Origin: JAWLFI01 sp964627995
GTDB lineage: Bacteria > Bacteroidota > Bacteroidia > Chitinophagales > Saprospiraceae
DNA length: 64,000 nt
Direction of reading: 5' to 3'
NCBI GenBank assembly: GCA_964627995.1
Contig: CAZVLN010000001.1
Coordinates: forward strand, 124,001 to 188,000
Shown here: positions 55,172-63,861 of the stretch, piece by piece
Position numbering within the stretch: position 1 is the first letter of the stretch
Layout of the letters: every line of letters starts with the position of its first letter
Position numbers and translations under genes: made by a program
Notes under the pieces: model-generated
Databases searched by the model: none
Seen by the model: only the letters and a program-made list of their open reading frames with translations
What the model was told of the DNA's origin: nothing

Positions 55172-55578
55172 ATTTTAATGGGCCACCCGCCCCCGACTCG
55201 GTGCAGTCGGGGGCGCCGGGCTATCCGTTCCTACGTCGCTTGCGGTTTCGGGCAGGAGTACGGGGCCGCATCAAGCACTTGGAGTCCTAAATTGCCTAAG
55301 TACGAAAAACGATAACAAAACCGCCCCGGGGCCTGCGGTGGCTTCCATTTGGTCGCCTCCTCGCCCCACTCCTGCATCCGAAACCGCTGTGCGACATACC
55401 ACTTCTATCCCTGGCGGATGAAGAATTGATGGAGTAAGGAATGGCATGAATGTATTAGGGCTACCTGCTCTTTTTCGGTTGGAAAGGCTGATTTAAAGGA
55501 ATGTACTTTAGAAAAAATGCCTGTATGAGTCAACTAATGCTAAGCTTAGATACGTTATACTATTAAATATCCAGATCC
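55172..55578. other. Intergenic region holding GC-rich element F
   Basis: 407 bases between lepB and the metal-receptor gene. Element F fills 55180-55426; the remainder to 55578 shows nothing recognised. Confidence 0.6.
55180..55426 (+). repeat. GC-rich structured intergenic element F, with a long-arm hairpin
   Basis: It begins 8 bases after the lepB stop: GGGCCACC, a 10-bp hairpin GCCCCCGACT/AGTCGGGGGC (55189-55214), GCCGGGCTATCCG, then two long arms (55235-55266 and 55363-55395) pairing in four blocks (GTCGC, GCGGTTTCGG, GCAGGAGT, GGGGC with their complements) around a 96-base loop, and the closing CTTCTATCCCTGGCG. This is the largest and clearest of the family. No coding frame inside. Confidence 0.65.
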
Positions 55579-56385
55579 ATGGAAAGTACAGACCAAATGA
55601 ATAATACGATTGATCTTGGGTCCACAGCTCCACAACGCATTATTTCTCTGGTGCCTTCCCAAACTGAATTTTTATATGACTTGGGCCTTTCAGACGAAGT
55701 TGTAGGTATCACCAAGTTTTGTGTCCATCCAAAACAATGGTTTAAAAATAAAACTCGAGTCGGTGGAACGAAAAAAATAAAAAAAGACGTCATACATAGC
55801 CTAGAGCCAGATTTGATTATTGGAAATAAAGAAGAAAATACTCGAGACGACATTGAGTATTTACAGCAGTATTATCCGGTTTGGATGTCCGATATAGTTA
55901 CTGTTGAGGATGCACTCGACATGATGATAGAATTGGGGCGAGTCACGCATAAAGAAAAGATTGCCGAGGACTGGATTAAGCGTATTAAAGAAGAAAAAAA
56001 TAATATTGGCCAAATTTCACCTCGACCCCATGTGGGCTATTACATTTGGAGGAATCCATGGATGGCAGTAGGAAAAAATACATACATTCACGAATTTTTA
56101 GAGAGCTGTGGATTTCAGAATGCGTTTTCAGAATTCAATCGCTACCCGGAAATGCCTATAGAAAAACTAAAAAACAGAAAATTAGATTTCATTTTCCTAT
56201 CCTCCGAACCCTTCCCCTTTAAAGAAAAACACATTACAGAGCTTCAGGCGCTATTGCCGGACACTCAAATAAAACTCGTAGATGGCGAAATGTTCTCATG
56301 GTATGGTTCCCGCATGAAAAAAGGGTTTCGGTATGTCGGAAAGTTGGTTGAAGAATGCGAAAAAGAAATCGAAAATTTCAAATGA
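55579..56385 (+). CDS. Helical-backbone metal-receptor (BtuF-like) protein without a signal peptide
   Basis: 268 residues. RIISLVPSQTEFLYDLGLSDEVVGIT near 15-40 and KKDVIHSLEPDLIIGNKEEN near 70 are characteristic of periplasmic binding proteins for cobalamin, haem or metals (BtuF/FhuD fold). There is no hydrophobic export segment at the start (MESTDQMNNTIDLG), and no ABC permease or ATPase gene is near. Cytoplasmic family members are common in Bacteroidota; the ligand is unknown. Confidence 0.85.
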   Translation: MESTDQMNNTIDLGSTAPQRIISLVPSQTEFLYDLGLSDEVVGITKFCVHPKQWFKNKTRVGGTKKIKKDVIHSLEPDLIIGNKEENTRDDIEYLQQYYPVWMSDIVTVEDALDMMIELGRVTHKEKIAEDWIKRIKEEKNNIGQISPRPHVGYYIWRNPWMAVGKNTYIHEFLESCGFQNAFSEFNRYPEMPIEKLKNRKLDFIFLSSEPFPFKEKHITELQALLPDTQIKLVDGEMFSWYGSRMKKGFRYVGKLVEECEKEIENFK

Positions 56386-56417
56386 TAATAAAGATTATTT
56401 ATTTCACTAAAAGCACT

Positions 56418-56425
56418 TATTTTTG
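56418..56425 (+). promoter_or_regulatory. -7 box (TATTTTTG) of the subtilase gene
   Basis: TAnnTTTG match, 20 bases before the ATG at 56446. Confidence 0.5.
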
Positions 56426-56445
56426 AATAACGCAACTAATGTATT

Positions 56446-58080
56446 ATGAAATCTCTTAGCATACACATTGTAATAGGATGCCTGCTCCTTTTGATAGGAT
56501 CAAGCGTCCATGCACAAGAAGAATCAACTACTCTCCTTATTCAAATGGAAAGTGAGCAGGCATGGAACCAATTTATCCAAAAAGCCCAACCCCAAAAAGC
56601 CGGGATAAATTGGAAGACGGTTGGAGATCGATTTCACATTTACCAGCTTACAGTCCCAATGAGCCAGCGAGAGCGATGGATGGATCGCCTTCGCAAGGAT
56701 TCAAATGTTCGACATGTAGAAAATAATGTAGAAATTACCCTGCGAAATCAACCACCCAATGACGAGTTATATTCTGAACAGTGGGCGCTGCCGTTAATGG
56801 GGGCTCCGGAGGCATGGAAAGAGCTAAAAGGGAGTGAAACAGCCCTAAACGATGAGATTGTAGTGGCCGTTTTGGATAATGGCTTTCTGGAAGACCACCC
56901 CGATTTAGAAAATCAGCTATGGGTCAACCTGTACGAAATACCGGGAAATGCGATCGATGACGATGGCAATGGCTTTATTGATGACATACATGGATGGAAT
57001 TTCCGAATGGATATCCCTTTGCACGAGGAAGGATGGCACGGCTCACCCGTTGCCGGAATACTTGGAGCTTCGACTAATAATGGAGAGGGCATAGCTGGAA
57101 TGGCTTACAATACCAAACTCATGCCTCTTACCCCTTCACTTAGAACCAACGAAATTTATGCTGCACTGGAGTATGCCTTCGAACAGCGCAAGCTATATAA
57201 TGAATCGAACGGGCAGGCGGGAAGTTTTGTCGTTGCTGCCAATCTTTCCTTTGGCGTAGATTTCACTTTCCCAGAGCAACTGCCAATTTGGTGCAACTTA
57301 ATAGATAGTCTCGGCAAAGTCGGAATTATTACTGTAGCCAGCACCACAAATGCAGCTATTGATATCGAACAAGAAGGCGACATGCCTGCTTTGTGTGGTA
57401 ACGATGCTCAAATTACAGTCACCAAAACAGATCGAAACGATGAAAAAGACAGTTTTGAGGGGGGCTTTAGCTCCAAATTTGTCCACTTAGGTGCCCCTGG
57501 GCAAGGCATTCAATCGACTACATCTGATGGAACCTATGGGGAATTTAGTGGTACTTCAGCTTCTGCCCCATTTGTAACCGGAGCAATCGCGCTATTATAT
57601 AGTTCGCCTTGCACGGAGTTGGCAACGCTTGCGCTGGAGGCCCCTCGCGAAACGGCATTAAAAGTCAAAGATTTATTGCTCAACACAGTAAAACCATTGC
57701 CGAGTTTGGAGACGCTTACCATAAGTGGAGGAAGACTAGATGTGTTTGAGGCTGCAAAATGGGCTCCCATATACCTATGCGGAAAGGATAGTACTTCCTT
57801 CATCCAAACTTCACCTTCTGTTGATATAATGCAAGTTTATCCAAACCCCAGTGGAGGTACGCTCAATATTTCATTTTCTCCAGTCACCTTTGACCCTGTA
57901 AATATTCAATTATTTGATATGGTTGGACGCTTACTTTGGGAAGAGCAATTTGACGTAGTCATTTTTGATCAGGAAAATTTAGTTGTCCAAATTCCTAACA
58001 AATTACAAAGGGGAGCATATATCCTAAAATTGGAACAAAATGGGACGGAAGATGCTACAATAGTCATTTATACACCATAG
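56446..58080 (+). CDS. Secreted S8 subtilisin-family protease with T9SS C-terminal domain
   Basis: 544 residues: signal peptide to about 23 (VHA|Q), a prodomain-like region (25-100) and the subtilase domain with Asp144 in AVLDNGF, His198 in WHGSPVAG, oxyanion-region Asn302 and Ser371 in SGTSASAPF. The Asp and His motifs are slightly unusual (LDNG rather than D[TS]G; HGSPVAG rather than HGTHVAG), but the triad is complete. The C-terminus has a sorting domain starting MQVYPNPSGGTL, so it should be exported by type IX secretion and processed at the surface. Promoter box TATTTTTG lies upstream. Confidence 0.93.
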   Translation: MKSLSIHIVIGCLLLLIGSSVHAQEESTTLLIQMESEQAWNQFIQKAQPQKAGINWKTVGDRFHIYQLTVPMSQRERWMDRLRKDSNVRHVENNVEITLRNQPPNDELYSEQWALPLMGAPEAWKELKGSETALNDEIVVAVLDNGFLEDHPDLENQLWVNLYEIPGNAIDDDGNGFIDDIHGWNFRMDIPLHEEGWHGSPVAGILGASTNNGEGIAGMAYNTKLMPLTPSLRTNEIYAALEYAFEQRKLYNESNGQAGSFVVAANLSFGVDFTFPEQLPIWCNLIDSLGKVGIITVASTTNAAIDIEQEGDMPALCGNDAQITVTKTDRNDEKDSFEGGFSSKFVHLGAPGQGIQSTTSDGTYGEFSGTSASAPFVTGAIALLYSSPCTELATLALEAPRETALKVKDLLLNTVKPLPSLETLTISGGRLDVFEAAKWAPIYLCGKDSTSFIQTSPSVDIMQVYPNPSGGTLNISFSPVTFDPVNIQLFDMVGRLLWEEQFDVVIFDQENLVVQIPNKLQRGAYILKLEQNGTEDATIVIYTP

Positions 58081-58137
58081 AGCTGGAAAAACAATGGAGT
58101 TTTTCTCAAAAGAATTGTACGGTCGGGGAAAAAGTCA

Positions 58138-58145
58138 TATCTTTG
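58138..58145 (+). promoter_or_regulatory. Promoter of tRNA-Arg: -7 box TATCTTTG with -33 TTG
   Basis: TATCTTTG at 58138-58145 with TTG at 58115-58117, 20 bases apart, the usual Bacteroidota spacing. Transcription would start near 58148, 40 bases before the tRNA. Confidence 0.7.
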
Positions 58146-58186
58146 CCCTCGCAAAAGTTTAGAGAGGTGGAAACCTACTCGAATTT

Positions 58187-58260
58187 GGCTTCGTAGCTCA
58201 ACTGGATAGAGCACCTGACTACGGATCAGGAGGTTGCAGGTTCGAATCCTGCCGAGGTCA
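58187..58260 (+). tRNA. tRNA-Arg (anticodon ACG)
   Basis: 74 bases with all four stems: acceptor GGCTTCG/CGAGGTC (with two G-U pairs), D-arm GCTC...GAGC, anticodon stem CCTGA/TCAGG with loop CTACGGA, and T-arm GCAGGTTCGAATCCTGC. The anticodon ACG reads CGU/CGC/CGA after inosine formation. CCA is not encoded. Followed by rpmB 62 bases later. Confidence 0.97.
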
Positions 58261-58322
58261 CTACTGGTTTAAGACCTGGGAACTTTTAATTATTTGCGAA
58301 TAGTAAAGCAAACTTTGAAATT

Positions 58323-58571
58323 ATGGCACGTGTATGTGATTTAACGGGAAAGCGGCCGGTTAGCGGCAATAATGTATCATTTTCAAATGCGAAAACAAGA
58401 CGACGGTTTTTGCCTAATTTGAAAAAGAAAAAATTCTATGTCCCGGAAACGGATCAGTGGATAACTCTAAAGGTTTCCACCAAAGCATTGAAATCCATTA
58501 ATAAGTTAGGAGTTTATGCCTACATGAAAAAATTAGAGAAAAAAGGAACTCCACCCAGAGTAAAATTGTAA
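58323..58571 (+). CDS. rpmB: 50S ribosomal protein L28
   Basis: 82 residues, MARVCDLTGKRPVSGNNVSF at the start and a basic RRRFLPNLKKKKFYVPE core, the standard L28 sequence. It binds 23S rRNA. First of the rpmB-rpmG-DUF4295 string, which ends in a terminator. Confidence 0.97.
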   Translation: MARVCDLTGKRPVSGNNVSFSNAKTRRRFLPNLKKKKFYVPETDQWITLKVSTKALKSINKLGVYAYMKKLEKKGTPPRVKL

Positions 58572-58588
58572 TAGTTTAAAGAAGTATT

Positions 58589-58777
58589 ATGGCTAAGAAG
58601 AGCAAAGGCAATCGTATTCAGGTAATTCTTGAATGTACTGAAATGAAAGACAGTGGTCTTGCAGGTACGTCGCGATATGTAACACAAAAAAATCGGAAAA
58701 ACACACCCGAAAGAATAGAATTGAAAAAATTCAATCCTATTTTAAAGAAATATACAGTTCATAAAGAAATCAAATAA
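58589..58777 (+). CDS. rpmG: 50S ribosomal protein L33
   Basis: 62 residues; AKKSKGNRIQVILECTEMK and TRYVTQKNRKNTPERIELKKFNPILKKYTVHKE-type residues give L33. Only the single cysteine in LECTE is present, not the CxxC pairs of zinc-binding L33, so this is the zinc-free form. Confidence 0.96.
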   Translation: MAKKSKGNRIQVILECTEMKDSGLAGTSRYVTQKNRKNTPERIELKKFNPILKKYTVHKEIK

Positions 58778-58779
58778 TC

Positions 58780-58956
58780 ATGGCAAAGAAGGTATCAAAA
58801 AATGCGAGAGTTGCCCAAAGGGCAGCAAACGCAGGATCAGGTAAGGATCACGTAAAAGTAGTGGATAGCATCAAAAATCCATTGACGGGTAAGTACTCGT
58901 ATAAAGAAGTGATCATTCACAAAGATAAGGTTAAGGAGTTTTTCGCTAAAAAATAA
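58780..58956 (+). CDS. DUF4295 small basic protein
   Basis: 58 residues from the ATG at 58780, two bases after the rpmG stop: MAKKVSKNARVAQRAANAGS, then a strand-rich region ending EFFAKK. This small protein regularly follows rpmG in Bacteroidota and is thought to be ribosome-associated; the function is not established to my knowledge. It is too short for most gene callers. Confidence 0.88.
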   Translation: MAKKVSKNARVAQRAANAGSGKDHVKVVDSIKNPLTGKYSYKEVIIHKDKVKEFFAKK

Positions 58957-58980
58957 TGGCTTCTCCTTATTCCATAAGTA

Positions 58981-59018
58981 AACAGGCTTTTCTATAAATA
59001 GAGAAGCCTGTTTTTTTA
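58981..59018 (+). terminator. Terminator after the rpmB-rpmG-DUF4295 operon
   Basis: AACAGGCTT pairs with AAGCCTGTT, extended by TCTAT/ATAGA, followed by a T run. Confidence 0.88.
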
Positions 59019-59041
59019 TTTCATATCATCAGTACCCTATT

Positions 59042-60001
59042 ATGAGCTTTTTCTCTAATTTTTTCAATAAAGAAAAGAAAAAGGACCTCGACGAAGGTTT
59101 AGACAAAACCAAAAAGTCCTTTTTCTCTAAAATATCTCGGGCCGTTGCTGGAAAATCCACCGTGGATGAAGAAGTGCTCGATAATTTGGAAGAGATCTTA
59201 ATCTCTTCTGATGTAGGCTTGGAGACAACCATACGAATCATCGACCGAATCGAGGCAAGAGTTGCAGAAGACAAGTACATGAATACAAGCGAACTCAATG
59301 CTATTCTTAGAGATGAGATTGTACAACTACTCTCCGAAAATAATACAACGGGTATTGAAGACTTCGACTTACCTGACAATGCCCAAAAACCTTATGTTAT
59401 ATTGGTCGTGGGTGTAAACGGCGTAGGGAAAACTACTACCATAGGAAAGCTAGCTTATCAGTTTACCCAACAAGGTAAAAAAGTGATAATCGGAGCAGGC
59501 GATACCTTTCGTGCGGCCGCGGTAGATCAACTTGAAATTTGGTCGAAACGCGTAGGTTGTGACTTTTACAGTAAAGGAATGGATACAGATCCTTCAGCGG
59601 TGGCATTTGAAACGGTACAGAAAGCGATTCAGCATGATTTGGACATAGCTATTATCGATACTGCTGGACGTTTACATACTAAAAAGCATTTGATGAGAGA
59701 GCTATCCAAAATGCGAAAATCAACGAATAAAAGTATGGAAGGCGCTCCCCATGAAGTATTATTGGTTTTAGATGCGACTACGGGCCAAAACGCCATTGAA
59801 CAGTGCAAAAAATTTACAGAAGCTACTGAAGTTACTGCTTTAGCACTTACCAAGCTAGACGGAACTGCTAAAGGCGGGGTAGCCATCGGCATTAGCGACC
59901 AATTCAAAATTCCAATCAAATATATTGGAGTAGGTGAGGAAATCGAAAAGTTGCAAGTATTCAATAAAAAAGCATTCGTAGAGCAGCTTTTTGAACAATA
60001 G
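59042..60001 (+). CDS. ftsY: Signal recognition particle receptor FtsY
   Basis: 319 residues, a short FtsY without the long acidic A domain of E. coli. The N helical domain (about 20-100) precedes the SRP GTPase: G1 GVNGVGKTTT near 124-133, GDTFRAAAVDQL near 151, DTAGR near 200, TKLDGTAKGG near 273. It targets ribosomes with SRP to the translocon at the membrane; the N-terminal FFSNFFNKEKKK may contact lipids. Follows the ribosomal-protein terminator. Confidence 0.97.
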   Translation: MSFFSNFFNKEKKKDLDEGLDKTKKSFFSKISRAVAGKSTVDEEVLDNLEEILISSDVGLETTIRIIDRIEARVAEDKYMNTSELNAILRDEIVQLLSENNTTGIEDFDLPDNAQKPYVILVVGVNGVGKTTTIGKLAYQFTQQGKKVIIGAGDTFRAAAVDQLEIWSKRVGCDFYSKGMDTDPSAVAFETVQKAIQHDLDIAIIDTAGRLHTKKHLMRELSKMRKSTNKSMEGAPHEVLLVLDATTGQNAIEQCKKFTEATEVTALALTKLDGTAKGGVAIGISDQFKIPIKYIGVGEEIEKLQVFNKKAFVEQLFEQ

Positions 60002-60106
60002 CTCTCTGAGAACAATAGCAATTAATTCATAAATAGAATATTTTCTGCAAGCGTTTGCTGCTAGCAAGGCATATTTATCCTAAAGACTTGATTTTAGCTA
60101 TAGCGG

Positions 60107-61906
60107 TTAATCGTCTAGTTTCAATACCTGGAGAAATGCTTTTTGCGGCACTTCCACAGAACCCACTTGACGCATTTTCTTCTTTCCTTCTTTTTGCTTT
60201 TCCAAAAGCTTACGCTTTCGCGAAATATCACCTCCGTAACACTTCGCGGTCACATCTTTACGCAGTGCAGAAATTGTTTCCCGCGCAATAACCTTGGCCC
60301 CAACAGCTGCCTGAATAGCAATCTTGAATTGCTGACGAGGCAAAAGCTCCTTTAATTTTTTACAAATACGACGCCCCAACTCTTCAGCCTTAGTCCGATG
60401 AACCAACGCACTTAGCGCATCAACGGATTCACCATTGAGCAGAATATCTAATTTTACAAGGTCGGACTTTCTATACTCGTGAGGTTGATAATCAAAAGAA
60501 GCGTATCCACGAGATATCGATTTTAAGCGGTCGTAAAAATCAAAAACAATCTCAGCCAGGGGCAAATAGAAAGAAAGCTCTACCCGCTCTTGAGTTAAAT
60601 AAACTTGTTTGGTTAATTCTCCCCTTTTATCGATACAAAGTGTCATGATCGATCCGATATATTCGGGCTTCGTAATGATTTGAGCATCAATGTAGGGTTC
60701 TTTTACATATTCTAATTGCGTCGGTTCCGGAAGATCTGTCGGTGTATTAACACGGTACTCCTCCCCTTTCGTAGTTTTTGCGAAATAACTTACGTTGGGG
60801 ACTGTTGTAATGACTTCTTGCCCAAACTCTCGGCTTAATCGTTCTTGTATGATCTCCAAATGAAGCATCCCCAAAAATCCACATCTAAAACCAAATCCTA
60901 GGGCTGTTGAGGTTTCAGGTTCGAAAACTAAAGATGCATCGTTGAGCTGCAACTTTTCAAGACTATCTCTCAAATCCTCAAAGTCATCATTATCAATAGG
61001 GAAAACTCCCGCATAAACCATAGGTTTTACATCCTCATAGCCTTTAATGGCCTCTTTACAAGGATCGTCGACAGAAGTAATTGTATCTCCAACCTTAATT
61101 TCCTTAGATTCCTTAATTCCGGTAATTACATAGCCCACATTTCCTGCAGATATTTTCTTAACAGGTACCTGACCCATTTTTAAAATACCTACTTCATTGA
61201 CCTCGTACTCATTTTTCGCATGGAAAAACCGAATGAGTTGATCCTTTTTCATGGTTCCATTTAAAACCCTGAAATAAGCTACTACACCTCGATAGGGATT
61301 AAATACAGAATCGAAAATCAAGGCTTGAAGAGGGGCTTTAGGATCGCCTGTGGGTGGGGGAATATTATCTACAATAGATCGCATAATATCTTCGACACCT
61401 AAACCCGTTTTGCCTGAAGCATGAATAATCTCGCCGGGCGTACATCCCAATAGATCAACAATTTGATCAGAAACTTCCTCTATAAGCGCACTCTCCATAT
61501 CCACCTTGTTTAAGATGGGAATTATCTCTAAATCGTGCTCTAGTGCTAAATATAGATTGCTAATCGTCTGAGCTTGAATACCCTGAGCTGCATCCACAAG
61601 TAATAATGCACCTTCACAAGCCTTTATAGATCGAGAAACTTCATAAGAAAAGTCAACGTGGCCAGGCGTGTCAATAAGATTAAAGGTATATATCTCACCA
61701 TCATCATGCTTATAGTCCAATTGAATTGCATGACTCTTAATGGTTATTCCTCGCTCGCGCTCCAAATCCATATCATCTAGCGCCTGATCTTGCATCTGAC
61801 GCTCAGTAATAGTCTTAGTAAACTCTAATAGGCGATCTGAAAGTGTACTTTTCCCATGATCAATATGCGCAATCACGCAAAAATTCCGAATATTCTCCAT
61901 TTTCAT
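60107..61906 (-). CDS. lepA: Elongation factor 4 (LepA)
   Basis: About 599 residues. The GTPase has IAHIDHGKSTLSDRLLE near 11-27, RERGITIKSHA, DTPGHVDFSYEVSRS and NKVDM motifs. EF-G-like domains and the C-terminal domain typical of LepA follow (KLDILLNGESVDALSALVHR). LepA acts on the ribosome in translation and subunit assembly. The start at 61906 (MKMENIRNF) lies five bases after a TATCTTTG box; 61900 is an alternative and the upstream ATG at 61936 lies before the promoter and is rejected. Confidence 0.95.
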   Translation of the reverse strand: MKMENIRNFCVIAHIDHGKSTLSDRLLEFTKTITERQMQDQALDDMDLERERGITIKSHAIQLDYKHDDGEIYTFNLIDTPGHVDFSYEVSRSIKACEGALLLVDAAQGIQAQTISNLYLALEHDLEIIPILNKVDMESALIEEVSDQIVDLLGCTPGEIIHASGKTGLGVEDIMRSIVDNIPPPTGDPKAPLQALIFDSVFNPYRGVVAYFRVLNGTMKKDQLIRFFHAKNEYEVNEVGILKMGQVPVKKISAGNVGYVITGIKESKEIKVGDTITSVDDPCKEAIKGYEDVKPMVYAGVFPIDNDDFEDLRDSLEKLQLNDASLVFEPETSTALGFGFRCGFLGMLHLEIIQERLSREFGQEVITTVPNVSYFAKTTKGEEYRVNTPTDLPEPTQLEYVKEPYIDAQIITKPEYIGSIMTLCIDKRGELTKQVYLTQERVELSFYLPLAEIVFDFYDRLKSISRGYASFDYQPHEYRKSDLVKLDILLNGESVDALSALVHRTKAEELGRRICKKLKELLPRQQFKIAIQAAVGAKVIARETISALRKDVTAKCYGGDISRKRKLLEKQKEGKKKMRQVGSVEVPQKAFLQVLKLDD

Positions 61907-61911
61907 AATTA

Positions 61912-61919
61912 CAAAGATA
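61912..61919 (-). promoter_or_regulatory. -7 box (TATCTTTG) five bases before the lepA ATG
   Basis: Exact match on the minus strand with N5 before the ATG at 61906, the same geometry as at 23848 and 32932. It decides the lepA start and predicts a leaderless mRNA. Confidence 0.6.
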
Positions 61920-62015
61920 TTAAAAGTAATGGTCAAACAGCATAGCTGATCATCTGATTAACCGACTTTTACCCTGAACAGATGCTCACCCCCTGATCCC
62001 TCGGCTAAGGAATAT

Positions 62016-62705
62016 TTAATTTGGGGTATCCCCGCGCAATTTGTTGTATCGCAAGCGCAAATGCACAATCCATACCGCCACATATGCGACAAAAACTACC
62101 TTTTCTAGGATGGCATGAGTAGTTAAAACCCAATGACTCCTCCACATCTCAGGGCCCCATTTCAATAAACTCCATTGAATTAGAGCCAACAAACCGGCAG
62201 ACCACCAGGCATATGAATGCAATGACTTACATTCGGGCTCAATTTTCATTGCGATTCCCGTAGCTACAGCGCCCAATGCATAGCCAGCAGCCATTCGCTC
62301 CCAAAAAACAAGAAATTTAAAATATGCTGTATCAAATGGGTACAAGCGAAGACCGTAACTGTGAAAAGCACCCAATCCCACAAGTAGGAATGCTGCTCCA
62401 GCCCAAAGTCGAGCTTGATGTACGCGCATATTGAGCATCCACATCAAATGTAGTATGGCCATACCTATTCCCGATAACAATAAGAAGTTAACCCAGAATC
62501 CTTCAGCACGTTCATTATTTTCTAAATTATAAGCTTGCATTCGCCCTAATTCCATAAAAAGGTTTTCAGACCAGGAGAACCCATCTTGATGCATAGATAG
62601 AGCTGATCCACCTGGATAAGCCCAGACGGATCGAATCAGGTATATAGAGGCGGCCACCCACAGAACCAAAATTGTAACCCAAAGGAACCATCTGAGTTTT
62701 TGCAT
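62016..62705 (-). CDS. Uncharacterised multi-pass membrane protein
   Basis: 229 residues with about six membrane helices (near 5-25, 70-90, 97-113, 132-152, 165-183, 200-218). A periplasmic-type loop follows helix 1. I do not recognise the family. A promoter box TACATTTG lies just upstream at 62719-62726, so it is expressed independently of lepA. Confidence 0.65.
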   Translation of the reverse strand: MQKLRWFLWVTILVLWVAASIYLIRSVWAYPGGSALSMHQDGFSWSENLFMELGRMQAYNLENNERAEGFWVNFLLLSGIGMAILHLMWMLNMRVHQARLWAGAAFLLVGLGAFHSYGLRLYPFDTAYFKFLVFWERMAAGYALGAVATGIAMKIEPECKSLHSYAWWSAGLLALIQWSLLKWGPEMWRSHWVLTTHAILEKVVFVAYVAVWIVHLRLRYNKLRGDTPN

Positions 62706-62718
62706 GGTTTTTTTTTTG

Positions 62719-62726
62719 CAAATGTA
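62719..62726 (-). promoter_or_regulatory. -7 box (TACATTTG) of the membrane-protein gene
   Basis: TAnnTTTG match on the minus strand, 13 bases before the ATG at 62705. Confidence 0.5.
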
Positions 62727-62828
62727 AGCAACGATAGAGAATCTCAGCGTAAACCGAAACTTATTAACCCCTTTAAAAATTCCAAAGATGGAATTAATTG
62801 TATATTCGAATAGAAGAAAAAATTAGAA

Positions 62829-63845
62829 ATGATCAACTTACTTAGTGATACTGTCACGAAACCTACTGCAGCAATGCGAGATGTCATGTTCTCAGCTGAA
62901 GTAGGAGACGATGTATTCCAACAAGACCCTACTGCTAATGAATTGGAATCATATGGAGCCCAATTACTTGGAATGGAAGCGGGACTATTTTGCCCATCGG
63001 GTGTGATGGCTAATCAAATTGCCATACATCTACATACTAATCCTTTAGATGAAGTAATGTGCGATAAAACAGCCCATATTTATAATTATGAAGCTGGAGC
63101 ATGGGCCATGCATTCCGGGGTGTCGATTAAGTTGTTAGAAGGAAACCATGGTATCATAAATGTGGAACAGATTCATCAAGCGATCCAACCTCGATTCGAT
63201 TGGTTACCTAAATCAAAACTTTTGGTTCTTGAAAACACTTGCAACAAAGCTGGAGGCACACATTACGACTTAAGTCAAATTCAAAAACTAACTGCATTTG
63301 CGGAATCAAAAGGTATTAAACGGCATCTGGATGGCGCGCGACTTTTTAACGCCTTAAGTATTACAAACGAAAATCCTCAGGATTACGGAGCTCACTTCGA
63401 CACCATCTCTTTTTGCTTATCTAAAGGACTCGGTGCTCCAGTTGGCTCATTATTGGTAGGATCTAAAGAAGATATTATAGAAGCCCGACGCATTCGCAAA
63501 GCACTAGGAGGGGGAATGCGGCAAATTGGATTTTTAGCAGCAGCAGGACTGCACGCTTTAAAGCATCATCGCGAACGCCTTGCTGAAGACCATGTTAAGG
63601 CAGAACACCTGAGAAGTACCTTAAAAAAAGTAAATAGAGTTACACGTGTACTGCCCGGTGAATCCAATATTGTCATATTTGACCTGGACCCAACGTTTAT
63701 GTCATCAAATAAATGGGTGAAGGAAATGGAAAAAAAGGGGATATTATGTGCAGCTTTTGGCCCGCAAACTATAAGATTTGTTACTCACATGGATGTAAGT
63801 CTAACAGAAATCGAAAAAGTTTGCCATGAAATAGAGCAACTATAG
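62829..63845 (+). CDS. ltaE: Low-specificity L-threonine aldolase
   Basis: 338 residues of the PLP aspartate aminotransferase fold. NLLSDTVTKPTAAM near 3-16, VGDDVFQQDPTANELE near 27-42, FCPSGVMANQIA near 56, and the PLP lysine in SFCLSKGLGAPVGS near 195-208 are diagnostic. It cleaves threonine or allo-threonine to glycine and acetaldehyde. A TATATTCG near 62801 is a weak promoter candidate. Confidence 0.93.
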   Translation: MINLLSDTVTKPTAAMRDVMFSAEVGDDVFQQDPTANELESYGAQLLGMEAGLFCPSGVMANQIAIHLHTNPLDEVMCDKTAHIYNYEAGAWAMHSGVSIKLLEGNHGIINVEQIHQAIQPRFDWLPKSKLLVLENTCNKAGGTHYDLSQIQKLTAFAESKGIKRHLDGARLFNALSITNENPQDYGAHFDTISFCLSKGLGAPVGSLLVGSKEDIIEARRIRKALGGGMRQIGFLAAAGLHALKHHRERLAEDHVKAEHLRSTLKKVNRVTRVLPGESNIVIFDLDPTFMSSNKWVKEMEKKGILCAAFGPQTIRFVTHMDVSLTEIEKVCHEIEQL

Positions 63846-63861
63846 ATTTAGTGAATGCTGC

